From positions 62,001 through 126,000 of the forward strand of contig NZ_WHKF01000004.1 of assembly GCF_009295825.1 (NCBI RefSeq): 64,000 nt of DNA, written 5' to 3'. The translations under genes were made by a program, and so were the position numbers. This DNA comes from Marinifilum sp. N1E240 (GTDB lineage Bacteria > Bacteroidota > Bacteroidia > Bacteroidales > Marinifilaceae). The notes under the pieces were generated by a model. That model was not told where the DNA came from, searched no databases, and worked only from the letters and a program-made list of their open reading frames with translations. This document shows positions 56,216-64,000 of this stretch, in pieces (the stretch's first letter is position 1; each line of letters begins with the position of its first letter).

Positions 56216-56941
56216 TTAATCGATAGAGTTTTCTTCCAGAATGCTCATCACCATATTTTTGTAGTTTCTGCCAATTGGAATTTGTTGAGAATTAATGCCA
56301 ATTATTGTTGTCGTGTAGCTTTCAATTTTATCAATAGCAATAATGAATGATCTGTGGACTCTTAGGAAACTACTTTCAGGCAGTTTTTCTTCAATATTGC
56401 TAATTGTATTTAGTGTTACAACTTCTCGATTATTTTCCAGATAAATCGACACATAGTTTCTCTGACTTTCGATATATAAAATCTCATGAAGAAAAACTTT
56501 CACCATTTTTTTTTCTGATTTTACAAATACAAAAGGGTTTTCTGTAGCATTTTGCTCTTTTTTCTCGGGGATTCTAAATTCATGCTTTTTGAGTTTGAAA
56601 TATCGGTTAACAGCATTAATGAATCTGCCAAAAGGAATAGGCTTTATTAAATAGTCCAGTGCTTCCAATTCAAATCCTTCTAAGGCAAATTCTGAATAAG
56701 CAGTTGTGAAAATAACTGTTGGCGGATTAGATATATTTCTAAGTAATTGAATACCCGTTAAGCCCGGCATTTGAATGTCAAGGAAAAGTAAGTCAATCTG
56801 TTTACTGTTTAAAATTGATAAGGCTTCAACAGCACTTTTACATTTTCCTTCCAACTGCAAATATTCAATTCGATTTATATATTCTTCAATGACATCAAGA
56901 GCCAAATCTTCATCGTCAACAATCAAACATTTTATCTTCAT
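56216..56941 (-). CDS. LytTR-family response regulator
   Basis: 241 residues. The receiver (1-120) has acidic DDED near the start, Asp55 in LFLDIQMPG, the TTAY switch and the YLIKPI lysine. The LytTR DNA-binding domain (about 140-238) has EILYIESQRNYVSIYL and the closing FLRVHRSFIIAIDKI and IPIGRNYK. Its ATG overlaps the stop of the kinase gene by one base (TAATG), so the pair is coupled. Targets are unknown; the DUF5916 gene lies divergent. Confidence 0.93.
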   Translation of the reverse strand: MKIKCLIVDDEDLALDVIEEYINRIEYLQLEGKCKSAVEALSILNSKQIDLLFLDIQMPGLTGIQLLRNISNPPTVIFTTAYSEFALEGFELEALDYLIKPIPFGRFINAVNRYFKLKKHEFRIPEKKEQNATENPFVFVKSEKKMVKVFLHEILYIESQRNYVSIYLENNREVVTLNTISNIEEKLPESSFLRVHRSFIIAIDKIESYTTTIIGINSQQIPIGRNYKNMVMSILEENSID

Positions 56942-58002
56942 TACAATTCTAAATTTAAGTGAACACAGTAGGTTTCTTCGGTTCTCTCGATTTTTAAATC
57001 ATGTCGTTTCGGATAAATTAAAGATAATCTCCTTTTTACATTTTGCAAACCAATTCCTCCTACTATTGAATCCTGATCAGAACTTGAATTAGGAATACTA
57101 TTTTCAATTTTAAGGATTAAATCCTTATTCTTAATGCCAATTTCTATCGTAATCCATGCTTGTCCATCGAATCCTTTTGTGCTATGCTTAAAGGCATTTT
57201 CTAAAAAAGGTAGAATAATCATAGGAGCAATTCGATTTGTATTGATATCTCCCCAAATATTCAAACTAAGATCTATTCGATTACTATAGCGAATCTTTTC
57301 TAAATCCAGATAACTTTTGATGCAGTCAATTTCTTTCGGTAAATCAACTTGGGTAGAATTGGTCTCATAAAGCATATATCTTAATAATTCTGATAATTTT
57401 AAAACCACATCAAGCGATTGATCAGATTTTTTCAGAATTAAAGAATATAGACTGTTTAGCGTATTAAATAAGAAGTGAGGTTGAACCTGATTTTTCAAAA
57501 AAGAAAGTTCTGCTTCTACTTTTTCTTTTGCAAGTATTTGCTCGTTTTGCTGAACCATTGCCAGATATTCCATTATTTTCACAGTCATTGGAAGAACCAA
57601 AACGGATCCAAGATTAACAGCACTTCTAACGATTTGAGAAAAGGAAAATGTTGGCGCTTTTTCCCAATTCGGGAAAAAGTATTCTACAATAATTAGATTA
57701 TCTGTTATACGTTGTAAAACTGCCGCCAAAGAAACGAATATTACAAAGAAGAACAGAAAGAGCCAAATCTTTCTGTTGAACAAGAACTTGGGATACAGGT
57801 AGTAAATTACACTATAGACAAGAAGGATTTTTACTGGTAGATTAATCAGCTCAACCTTAATTGTCTTTAGATAATTAGCATCGTAAGTTCCCCAGGCATA
57901 AGCAAAGAACAGTACAAAAATAATCCAATAAGAAAGGTGTTGCACGGCTCTATTATTAATGATAATGGAAAGCCATTTGTTGTCCGATGTTATGATTTGC
58001 AT
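56941..58002 (-). CDS. LytS/YehU-type sensor histidine kinase
   Basis: 353 residues. Four transmembrane helices lie in the first 150 residues, followed by a short coiled coil. The HisK domain has the acceptor His176 in QVQPHFLFNTLNSLYSL, a conserved linker (LSELLRYMLYE) and an ATPase domain (PFLENAFKHS, GGIGLQNVKRRL). There is no separate sensory domain; signals would come through the membrane helices. It is partner of the LytTR regulator. Confidence 0.92.
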   Translation of the reverse strand: MQIITSDNKWLSIIINNRAVQHLSYWIIFVLFFAYAWGTYDANYLKTIKVELINLPVKILLVYSVIYYLYPKFLFNRKIWLFLFFFVIFVSLAAVLQRITDNLIIVEYFFPNWEKAPTFSFSQIVRSAVNLGSVLVLPMTVKIMEYLAMVQQNEQILAKEKVEAELSFLKNQVQPHFLFNTLNSLYSLILKKSDQSLDVVLKLSELLRYMLYETNSTQVDLPKEIDCIKSYLDLEKIRYSNRIDLSLNIWGDINTNRIAPMIILPFLENAFKHSTKGFDGQAWITIEIGIKNKDLILKIENSIPNSSSDQDSIVGGIGLQNVKRRLSLIYPKRHDLKIERTEETYCVHLNLEL

Positions 58003-58256
58003 TTGTTAACAGGTCAATTCTTAATACACATATGTAAGGTATTTTAAAATATTTTGCAACTATTCATTGATTTTATATTTTCGGAATGGATGGAACGCAT
58101 GTTTACAAGGACGAAGCACATGAATTGTAATTGGTGTGTTTTAAAATGCAAATGTAAACCGAGTAGCATAGACATAAAGTTGTTGGTCAATAGGATTAGT
58201 AGGATTCAATTGGAGTAGATATAATTGTCATCGTCTAAGAAAATCTAACTAATCCT

Positions 58257-60680
58257 ATGAAATTATATTCTTTTATATTGATCATTTTATGTTGTGCTTT
58301 GTTTTCATCTGTTCATGCAAAAAACAAACGCAAAATTTTTCAAACATCAAGATGTACCCAAGCTCCTAAAATTGATGCTAACTTGAATGATGAATCTTGG
58401 AAGCATGCTCCTTCTATTGAAAATTTTATTCAACAAAGTCCTATAAATGGTGGGAAACCAAGTGAACGTACCATTGTAAAAGTAATTTACGATGATGATG
58501 CGCTTTATGTTGGAGCCATGCTTTACGATTCAGCTCCGGATAGTATTCTTACAGAATATGGATTGAGAGATGCAGGAGATCAGCTTAATGCAGATCTGTT
58601 TTCAATAGAAATTAATCCTTGGAATGACAGCAGAACAGCTACGGAATTTATGGTATCAGCTTCAGGAATTCAAATGGATTCGCACAATACAATTGCTAGA
58701 ATGAATAAAAGTTGGGATGCAGTTTGGAGTAGTAAGGTACGACTCAATGATGAAGGATGGATTGTTGAAATGAGTATTCCTTACTCGGCTCTTCGGTTTC
58801 CAAAAAAGGATATTCAAGTGTGGGAATTGAACATCTTTAGATTGATCAAGCGCAAGAATGAAGGTATTACCTGGAATTTTGTAAATAAAGATGTTGAAGG
58901 CTGGTTGAATCAGGCAGGTGAACTGCATGGAATTGAAGGAGTAGAACCCAAAACCCGATTGTCATTTAGTCCTTATGTTTCGTCTTATATTAGCAGCAAT
59001 AGTAATAGTAAAAACGATTCATGGTCTTTTAAGGGAGGAATGGATGTAAAATATGGTATTAACGAGAGTTTTACACTCGATATGATGCTAATTCCTGATT
59101 TTGGACAGGTAGAATCTGATGACCAGGAATTAAATCTAAGTCCATTTGAAACTTTCTACGATGAAAAGCGATCTTTTTTTACCGAGGGAACGGAGATTTT
59201 TAACAAGGGTAATATATTTTATTCCCGTCGTTTAGGTGGAGAACCGATTAATAAAGAACTGGTTTCTGAATCTTTACAGCAAAATGAAATCATAACAGAA
59301 AATCCTAATGAAACACGGTTAATTAATGCTGTTAAAATATCGGGTAGAACCAATAAAGGACTAGGAATAGGATTCATAAATGCTGTGAATAAGAAAACTT
59401 ATGCACACATAAAGGATACGGTGAGCAAAACCACAAGAAACTATTTGACTCAGGGAATAGCCAATTATAATATGCTTGTTTTAGATCAATCTTTGGGAAA
59501 TCAATCTTACCTAAGTTTGGCGAATACGCACATGCTACATCCTAGTGATGATTATCGTTCGATGGTTAGTGCTACAGAATTCAAACTCACAAATAAAAGT
59601 GGTGTTTATGCTATTTCGGGAAATGCAGCTTTAAGTCAAAATAAAAAGGAAGAATCTAATAAATATGGTGTGCGTTATCAATTGCAATTGTCACGCATCA
59701 AAGGAAAATTTCAGTTTGATTTAATACATAAAAGCATCGATCATAAATTTGATCCCAATGCTATGGGATATCTTGAAAAGAACAATGAACAGAGCAATGT
59801 CGCAGTTCTTAAATACAATAATTATCATCCATTTGGCAATATAAATGAGTTCACAAATCAGCTAAGTATTACTCATAATAGTTTGTATCATCCAAATCGG
59901 TTTTCAAAATTGGAATTGTACGGGCAAAGCAAATTAGTATTTCAGAATTATTCGGCTATTACTATGGAAGGTAGCCTGACACCTGTGCCAAAATATGATT
60001 ATTACGAACCACGTGTTACTAGCAGAAAGTATAAAGAGCCTACCGATTTTTGGCTTCGCTTAACTCATGATACCGATCACCGAAAATCATTGGCTTTAAA
60101 TTCGCGTATTGCATATTGGAAAGGAAGAACATTTGGCAAGTTGAGCTATTGGCTAGAGCTTACTCCTCAATTACGAGTGAGTGATAAACTCTTGTTTAAG
60201 CATTATTTCTATTACGAACTGAATAAGAATAGCCTGGGATTTGCTGATTATAACGAGGAAACAAATGAGATCTATTTTGTCAATCGTGATATCAATACTT
60301 TTACCAATACATTGGAAGCAAGCTGGATTTTTAATCAGAAGGCATCTTTAAGTTTGAGAGCGAGGCATTATTGGTCTGAAGTGGAATACAAGGAGAGTTA
60401 TTTGCTGAATGATAATGGCTCAATGAGAGATCAATCTGAATACGAAAATCACAACCATATTAACTACAATTCTTTTAATTTAGATATGATTTATACCTGG
60501 GAGTTTGCCCCGGGAAGTGAATTAACATTAGCATGGAAAAATAGTGTACAGGCGAATAATTCTCGTATTGATAGAAATTATTGGGATAATTTTTCCGGTA
60601 TGTTTGGTAAAGACCAGGTTAACAGCCTTTCGCTTCGATTGAAATATTATATAGATTATCACAAAATTAAAGGTAAATAG
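58257..60680 (+). CDS. DUF5916 outer-membrane protein with CBM9-like N-terminus
   Basis: 807 residues. The signal peptide ends VHAKN (about 22). The N-terminal CBM9-like domain (about 30-215: APKIDANLNDESWKHAPSIENFIQ..., LYVGAMLYDS, TEFMVSASGIQMD) is followed by a porin-like beta barrel with the family segment IPDFGQVESDDQELNLSPFETFYDEKRSFFTEG and an aromatic-rich C-terminus. This is the DUF5916 arrangement. The function is not known; the CBM9 fold suggests glycan contact at the outer membrane. It is monocistronic, with the LytTR system divergent. Confidence 0.87.
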   Translation: MKLYSFILIILCCALFSSVHAKNKRKIFQTSRCTQAPKIDANLNDESWKHAPSIENFIQQSPINGGKPSERTIVKVIYDDDALYVGAMLYDSAPDSILTEYGLRDAGDQLNADLFSIEINPWNDSRTATEFMVSASGIQMDSHNTIARMNKSWDAVWSSKVRLNDEGWIVEMSIPYSALRFPKKDIQVWELNIFRLIKRKNEGITWNFVNKDVEGWLNQAGELHGIEGVEPKTRLSFSPYVSSYISSNSNSKNDSWSFKGGMDVKYGINESFTLDMMLIPDFGQVESDDQELNLSPFETFYDEKRSFFTEGTEIFNKGNIFYSRRLGGEPINKELVSESLQQNEIITENPNETRLINAVKISGRTNKGLGIGFINAVNKKTYAHIKDTVSKTTRNYLTQGIANYNMLVLDQSLGNQSYLSLANTHMLHPSDDYRSMVSATEFKLTNKSGVYAISGNAALSQNKKEESNKYGVRYQLQLSRIKGKFQFDLIHKSIDHKFDPNAMGYLEKNNEQSNVAVLKYNNYHPFGNINEFTNQLSITHNSLYHPNRFSKLELYGQSKLVFQNYSAITMEGSLTPVPKYDYYEPRVTSRKYKEPTDFWLRLTHDTDHRKSLALNSRIAYWKGRTFGKLSYWLELTPQLRVSDKLLFKHYFYYELNKNSLGFADYNEETNEIYFVNRDINTFTNTLEASWIFNQKASLSLRARHYWSEVEYKESYLLNDNGSMRDQSEYENHNHINYNSFNLDMIYTWEFAPGSELTLAWKNSVQANNSRIDRNYWDNFSGMFGKDQVNSLSLRLKYYIDYHKIKGK

Positions 60681-60889
60681 GAAAAGTATAAGGAAAACGA
60701 AAAGTTTTAAATACAGATTTACTGCTACCAAATACAAGTTTATGAGGACATATGGTTTCGGTCTTCTAAAGAGTTTATCCATATATTTGAAGAGGTGTTC
60801 GGTGGAAATAATTTGCTAGATATGAGTAACTTTCTTTAATTGTCAATTGTATTCGAACAGAACGAAATAGAATAAAATATTTTAATTAT

Positions 60890-62737
60890 ATGAAACGAGT
60901 ATTATTAGTATTTATAAGTGTATTGTTATTAGGAAATTTAGCTTTTTCAACAAAACACAAAATAGATCATTTGGAGCCTGCATTTTGGTGGGCAGACATG
61001 CAAAATCCAAATCTGCAATTGTTAGTTCATGGTGAAAATATCTCTGAGCTGGTGCCAGAATTAACTTATCCTGGGATAAGTATTAAAAAGATTAACAAAG
61101 TAGAGAATCCCAACTATTTGTTTATTGATTTACAATTGACAAAGGATGTGAAAGCGGGGAGTTTTGATATCCTTTTTAAAAAGGGAAAGAAAACAAAAGT
61201 GAAATACAACTATCAGCTAAAAGAGAGAAGAAATGCTTCGGCTGAACGTAAAAGTTTTACTCCTGCTGATGTAATGTATCTAATTACTCCGGATCGCTTT
61301 GCCAATGGAAATCCGGGTAACGATAATGTAGAAGGATTATTGGAAGGTTTGGATCGTGAGGAGAAAAATGGTCGCCATGGAGGAGATATCCAAGGGATTA
61401 TTGATCATTTGGATTACATTGCCGATATGGGATTTACCTCTATTTGGTCTACTCCCTTATTGGAGAACCGTCAAACCACATCTTATCATGGCTATGCGAT
61501 AACTGACTTCTACAATATTGATGCACGCATTGGTACAAACGAAGATTATCGCAAACTATCGAAATTGGGAAAAGATAAGGGAATCGGAATCATCATGGAT
61601 ATTGTCTTGAACCACTGTGGCTCTGGACATTGGTGGATGAAAGACATCCCTACCAAAGATTGGATTAATAACGAAGGGAATTTCACAAGTTGCACGCACA
61701 AGAGAACTACCGTTCAGGATCAGTACGCATCGAAAGAGGATTTAAAACAATTTTCGGATGGATGGTTTGTGAAAAGCATGCCTGATTTGAATCAACGCAA
61801 CGAGTTCATGGCAAATTATTTGATTCAAAACACCATTTGGTGGATTGAATATGCCGATTTATATGGTCTACGTGTGGATACTTATCCTTATTCAGATGCA
61901 GATTTTTTACGAGAGTGGAACTTAAGAGTATTAGCTGAATATCCAAACCTAAATATTGTTGGTGAAGAATGGAGTACAAATCCTGCTATTGTATCATATT
62001 GGCAAAAGGCTAAGGTAAATAAGAATGGATACGATTCCAATTTGCCAAGCTTAATGGATTTTCCATTGCAGAATGCCTTGGTAGAAGGGCTGACACAAGA
62101 GGATACATGGGGGACAGGATTAATCAGATTGTATGAAATGTTAGTAAATGATGTTCAATATCCAGATCCTAATAATTTAGTGATTTTCCCAGATAATCAT
62201 GATATGGCCAGAATTTTTAATCAGCTGAATAAAGATTATAATCTATATCAAATGGCAATGACTTACTTTCTTACTATGAGGGGAATACCTCAAATTTATT
62301 ATGGAACAGAGGTTTTAGCAAACAGCGATGCGGGTGGTGATCATGGATTGTTACGCATGGATTTTCCTGGTGGTTGGGAAGGCGATAAAGTTAACGCATT
62401 TACTGGAAAAGGATTAAGTGAGCAAGAGAAAGACGCTCAGGATTTTCTTAAAAAGCTATTAAATTGGAGAAAGAATAACGAAATCATTCATACTGGTAAA
62501 TTGATGCACTATGCACCAGATTTTGGAGTTTATACCTACTTTAGATATACCGATAATGGAAAAGTAATGGTAATCCTGAACAAGAATACAGAAGCAGTTC
62601 AACTGGCTACAGATAGATATCGTGAAATGCTAGGTGGTAAAACATCTGCTAAAGATATTATCACTGGCAAAACATTTGAATTGAAGGAGAGTTTTGAAGT
62701 TCCGGCTCGCTCTGCAATGATATTAGAGATAAATTAG
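60890..62737 (+). CDS. Second SusA-like GH13 enzyme
   Basis: 615 residues. Signal peptide about 1-20, then KIDHLEPAFWWADMQNPNLQLLVHG, the same N-terminal domain as the SusA-like gene at 48716. Catalytic Asp330 (LRVDTYPY), Glu359 (IVGEEWS) and Asp438 (PDNHDMARI) are all present. Many substitutions separate it from its paralogue, so the copies are old and may differ in substrate length or linkage. It lies outside the main operon, next to a LuxR-type regulator, and may be regulated on its own. Confidence 0.9.
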   Translation: MKRVLLVFISVLLLGNLAFSTKHKIDHLEPAFWWADMQNPNLQLLVHGENISELVPELTYPGISIKKINKVENPNYLFIDLQLTKDVKAGSFDILFKKGKKTKVKYNYQLKERRNASAERKSFTPADVMYLITPDRFANGNPGNDNVEGLLEGLDREEKNGRHGGDIQGIIDHLDYIADMGFTSIWSTPLLENRQTTSYHGYAITDFYNIDARIGTNEDYRKLSKLGKDKGIGIIMDIVLNHCGSGHWWMKDIPTKDWINNEGNFTSCTHKRTTVQDQYASKEDLKQFSDGWFVKSMPDLNQRNEFMANYLIQNTIWWIEYADLYGLRVDTYPYSDADFLREWNLRVLAEYPNLNIVGEEWSTNPAIVSYWQKAKVNKNGYDSNLPSLMDFPLQNALVEGLTQEDTWGTGLIRLYEMLVNDVQYPDPNNLVIFPDNHDMARIFNQLNKDYNLYQMAMTYFLTMRGIPQIYYGTEVLANSDAGGDHGLLRMDFPGGWEGDKVNAFTGKGLSEQEKDAQDFLKKLLNWRKNNEIIHTGKLMHYAPDFGVYTYFRYTDNGKVMVILNKNTEAVQLATDRYREMLGGKTSAKDIITGKTFELKESFEVPARSAMILEIN

Positions 62738-62756
62738 AAATAGAAGTTAGTTTAAA

Positions 62757-62791
62757 AGAATCCCTCAACAAAATCGTGTTGGGGGATTTTT
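62757..62791. terminator. Terminator between the second SusA-like gene and the LuxR-type gene
   Basis: AATCCCTCAACA pairs with TGTTGGGGGATT (one G-T), then five T. It is suited to both convergent genes. Confidence 0.75.
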
Positions 62792-62807
62792 AGATTAATA
62801 CAGTTCA

Positions 62808-63572
62808 TTATATAATCTTTAGTCTAATAGCGATACGTACAGCTTCTAATGAATTATTTACTTGTAATTTAAGTAGTATATTCTGACGATGTCGATTAAT
62901 AGTGTTTATACTTATGTGTAACTTTTCGGCTATTTCTTTGCTTAAAAACCCATCACGAACTAGGATTAATACTTGTTTTTCTCTTGGCGATAAAAGCTCG
63001 GTACAGTTATTATAAGTAGTTACATCGAAACTTTCTCCTGTTTTACTATTATTGATTTTACCATTAATGTTGTTAGCTGGAGCATCTTCAAATGAATAGT
63101 TGTAAAGACAAACTGCAAGCCAGAGACCATTTTTACTACTATTTTTCACGTACTGAGTTCGATGTGATATGTATTGATAATTTTGTTGTTGATTCGTAGC
63201 TCTAATTTGACAGGAAGTATGGTAGTTTAAACGATCATTAGGAGGTAATTGTTTTAGAAAATTAAAAAACTCCAGTTCAAGAAGGTGTCTTTCAAATATA
63301 TCATCAGGATGGATTCTATTGTATATTTCCTTTTCCCAAATGGAATCAATAATAATATGTTCTGATTCTTTCATTCCCAAATATCGACCAAAAGAACCAA
63401 CAATTATATGACTCTTGTTTTCGGCAAGATCGGATAAAACTGCAACTGATTGGTCTATGTTTACAAATGCTTTTATAGTTTGTATTGTCTCGTTGAGTTT
63501 GGAAATTCTGATATCCTTACTATCGAAAGTTTCTTGAGCAAATTGATCTTCTATTTTTTTTATTAATTCCAT
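62808..63572 (-). CDS. LuxR-type transcriptional regulator with PAS-like N-terminus
   Basis: 254 residues. Residues about 190-250 are a LuxR/GerE helix-turn-helix (LSPREKQVLILVRDGFLSKEIAEKLHISINTINRHRQNIL). The N-terminal 180 residues look like a PAS-like sensor fold (VLSDLAENKSHIIVGSFGRYLG..., QNYQYISHRTQYVKNSSKNGLWLAVCLYNYS) as found in many Bacteroidetes regulators of this size. No receiver domain is present. It is divergent from the partial secreted-protein gene at 63670 and convergent with the second SusA-like gene. Confidence 0.85.
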   Translation of the reverse strand: MELIKKIEDQFAQETFDSKDIRISKLNETIQTIKAFVNIDQSVAVLSDLAENKSHIIVGSFGRYLGMKESEHIIIDSIWEKEIYNRIHPDDIFERHLLELEFFNFLKQLPPNDRLNYHTSCQIRATNQQQNYQYISHRTQYVKNSSKNGLWLAVCLYNYSFEDAPANNINGKINNSKTGESFDVTTYNNCTELLSPREKQVLILVRDGFLSKEIAEKLHISINTINRHRQNILLKLQVNNSLEAVRIAIRLKII

Positions 63573-63601
63573 TCAAATGTAAAGTATGGTTATTTTTCAG
63601 T

Positions 63602-63633
63602 ATTGTCCTGTCGACTAAAAAACTTCAATTTTG
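63602..63633 (+). promoter_or_regulatory. Promoter candidate for the partial gene at 63670
   Basis: ATTG (63602-63605), a 20-base spacer, then CAATTTTG (63626-63633), a one-base departure from TAnnTTTG. Spacing is as in the promoter at 43876-43907. Confidence 0.5.
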
Positions 63634-63669
63634 TAAAATTAGAAAATTCTAAAAGTAAAATTAATTGAT

Positions 63670-64000
63670 ATGAAAAAATTAGCAGTTATATTGTTTTTAA
63701 TTAGTTTGTATACAACCTCTGTACTTGCTCAAAAAATGGAAGCAATGCAGTGGTTTAATGAACCTGATTCATGGGGTATAGACAATGGTAAATTAACTAT
63801 GGAAGTGACGCCTCAGACTGATTATTGGAATAAAACTCATTATGGATTTACAGTAAATGATGCTCCTTTTCTATATACAGAAAGAGGTGGTGAATTTGAA
63901 GTAATTGTTGAAATTGAAGGAGAATACAAAACTCGATTTGATCAAATGGGTTTAATGTTACGAATTGATGAAAATCATTGGGTTAAAACCGGTATTGAAT
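63670..64000 (+). CDS. Secreted DUF1349-like protein (3' end outside window)
   Basis: 110 codons from the ATG at 63670 to the window edge without a stop. A signal peptide ends SVLAQ (about 21). Then come MQWFNEPDSWGIDNGKLTMEVTPQTDYW and a concanavalin-like strand pattern (FEVIVEIEGEYKTRFDQMGLMLRIDENHWVKTGIE), the signature of DUF1349 proteins (regulation of enolase 1 type). This fold often binds or acts on glycans; no function is proven. Confidence 0.8.
   Translation, partial: MKKLAVILFLISLYTTSVLAQKMEAMQWFNEPDSWGIDNGKLTMEVTPQTDYWNKTHYGFTVNDAPFLYTERGGEFEVIVEIEGEYKTRFDQMGLMLRIDENHWVKTGIE

Noticed and set aside
1-64000. tRNA, rRNA, transposase or integrase genes
   Set aside because: No cloverleaf pattern, rRNA motif or transposase signature was found on either strand by reading; the decayed RHS patch shows no insertion-sequence ends.

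Overview
The window is AT-rich bacterial DNA that reads as a marine-type member of the Bacteroidetes, probably order Bacteroidales. The signs are a SusC/SusD starch-uptake locus, proteins ending in type IX secretion (T9SS) C-terminal tails, two-component systems with LytTR or sigma-54 regulators, weak Shine-Dalgarno sequences, and promoters of the TTTG-N19/20-TAnnTTTG type. I cannot fix the genus from this sequence alone. No tRNA, rRNA, CRISPR array or intact insertion sequence was seen.

Layout. 1-3.1 kb: an AraC-type regulator cut by the window edge, divergent from a fucose-permease-family sugar transporter and a ROK sugar kinase. 3.4-4.3 kb: a coiled-coil lipoprotein. 4.3-6.0 kb: a decayed patch with two T9SS tail remnants (one preceded by an RHS/YD repeat) flanking two small membrane-protein genes. 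6.0-16.2 kb: housekeeping and redox genes (DoxX-like protein, citrate synthase, ABC-F ATPase, sCache histidine kinase, glutathione peroxidase, FAD monooxygenase, C69 dipeptidase, CvfB-like S1 protein). 16.9-20.3 kb: a 1146-residue protein made of two complete carboxyltransferase units in tandem. 20.5-26.6 kb: a MacB-like ABC exporter divergent from a sigma-54 response regulator and its kinase. 26.8-30.8 kb: a GAF/PAS kinase and a secreted protein of three modules, each with an EF-hand-like loop.

30.9-56.1 kb is an alpha-glucan utilisation locus. On the minus strand lie susC, susD, susE and susF homologues and a T9SS-exported GH13 amylase. On the plus strand lie a LacI-type regulator, a sugar MFS/GPH transporter, beta-phosphoglucomutase, a GH65 maltose phosphorylase, a SusA-like GH13, a GH31 alpha-glucosidase and two GH13 lipoproteins. 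Surface enzymes would cut starch, SusC/D would import oligomers, periplasmic GH13/GH31 enzymes would trim them, and maltose would be imported and split by phosphate into glucose and beta-glucose-1-phosphate, which PgmB turns into glucose-6-phosphate. The ROK kinase at 2.1 kb could handle the free glucose. Matching operator-like sites (core CAAACG[A/T]TTG) lie upstream of the susC and MFS promoters, and one lies before the transporter at 0.9 kb.

56.2-64 kb: a LytTR two-component pair, a DUF5916-type outer-membrane protein, a second SusA-like GH13, a LuxR-type regulator and the start of a DUF1349-like secreted protein.

The observations most worth following up are the tandem carboxyltransferase, the RHS/T9SS graveyard with its small membrane genes, the triple EF-hand module protein, the putative LacI regulon with activator-like geometry, and the sigma-54 promoter in front of the exporter.
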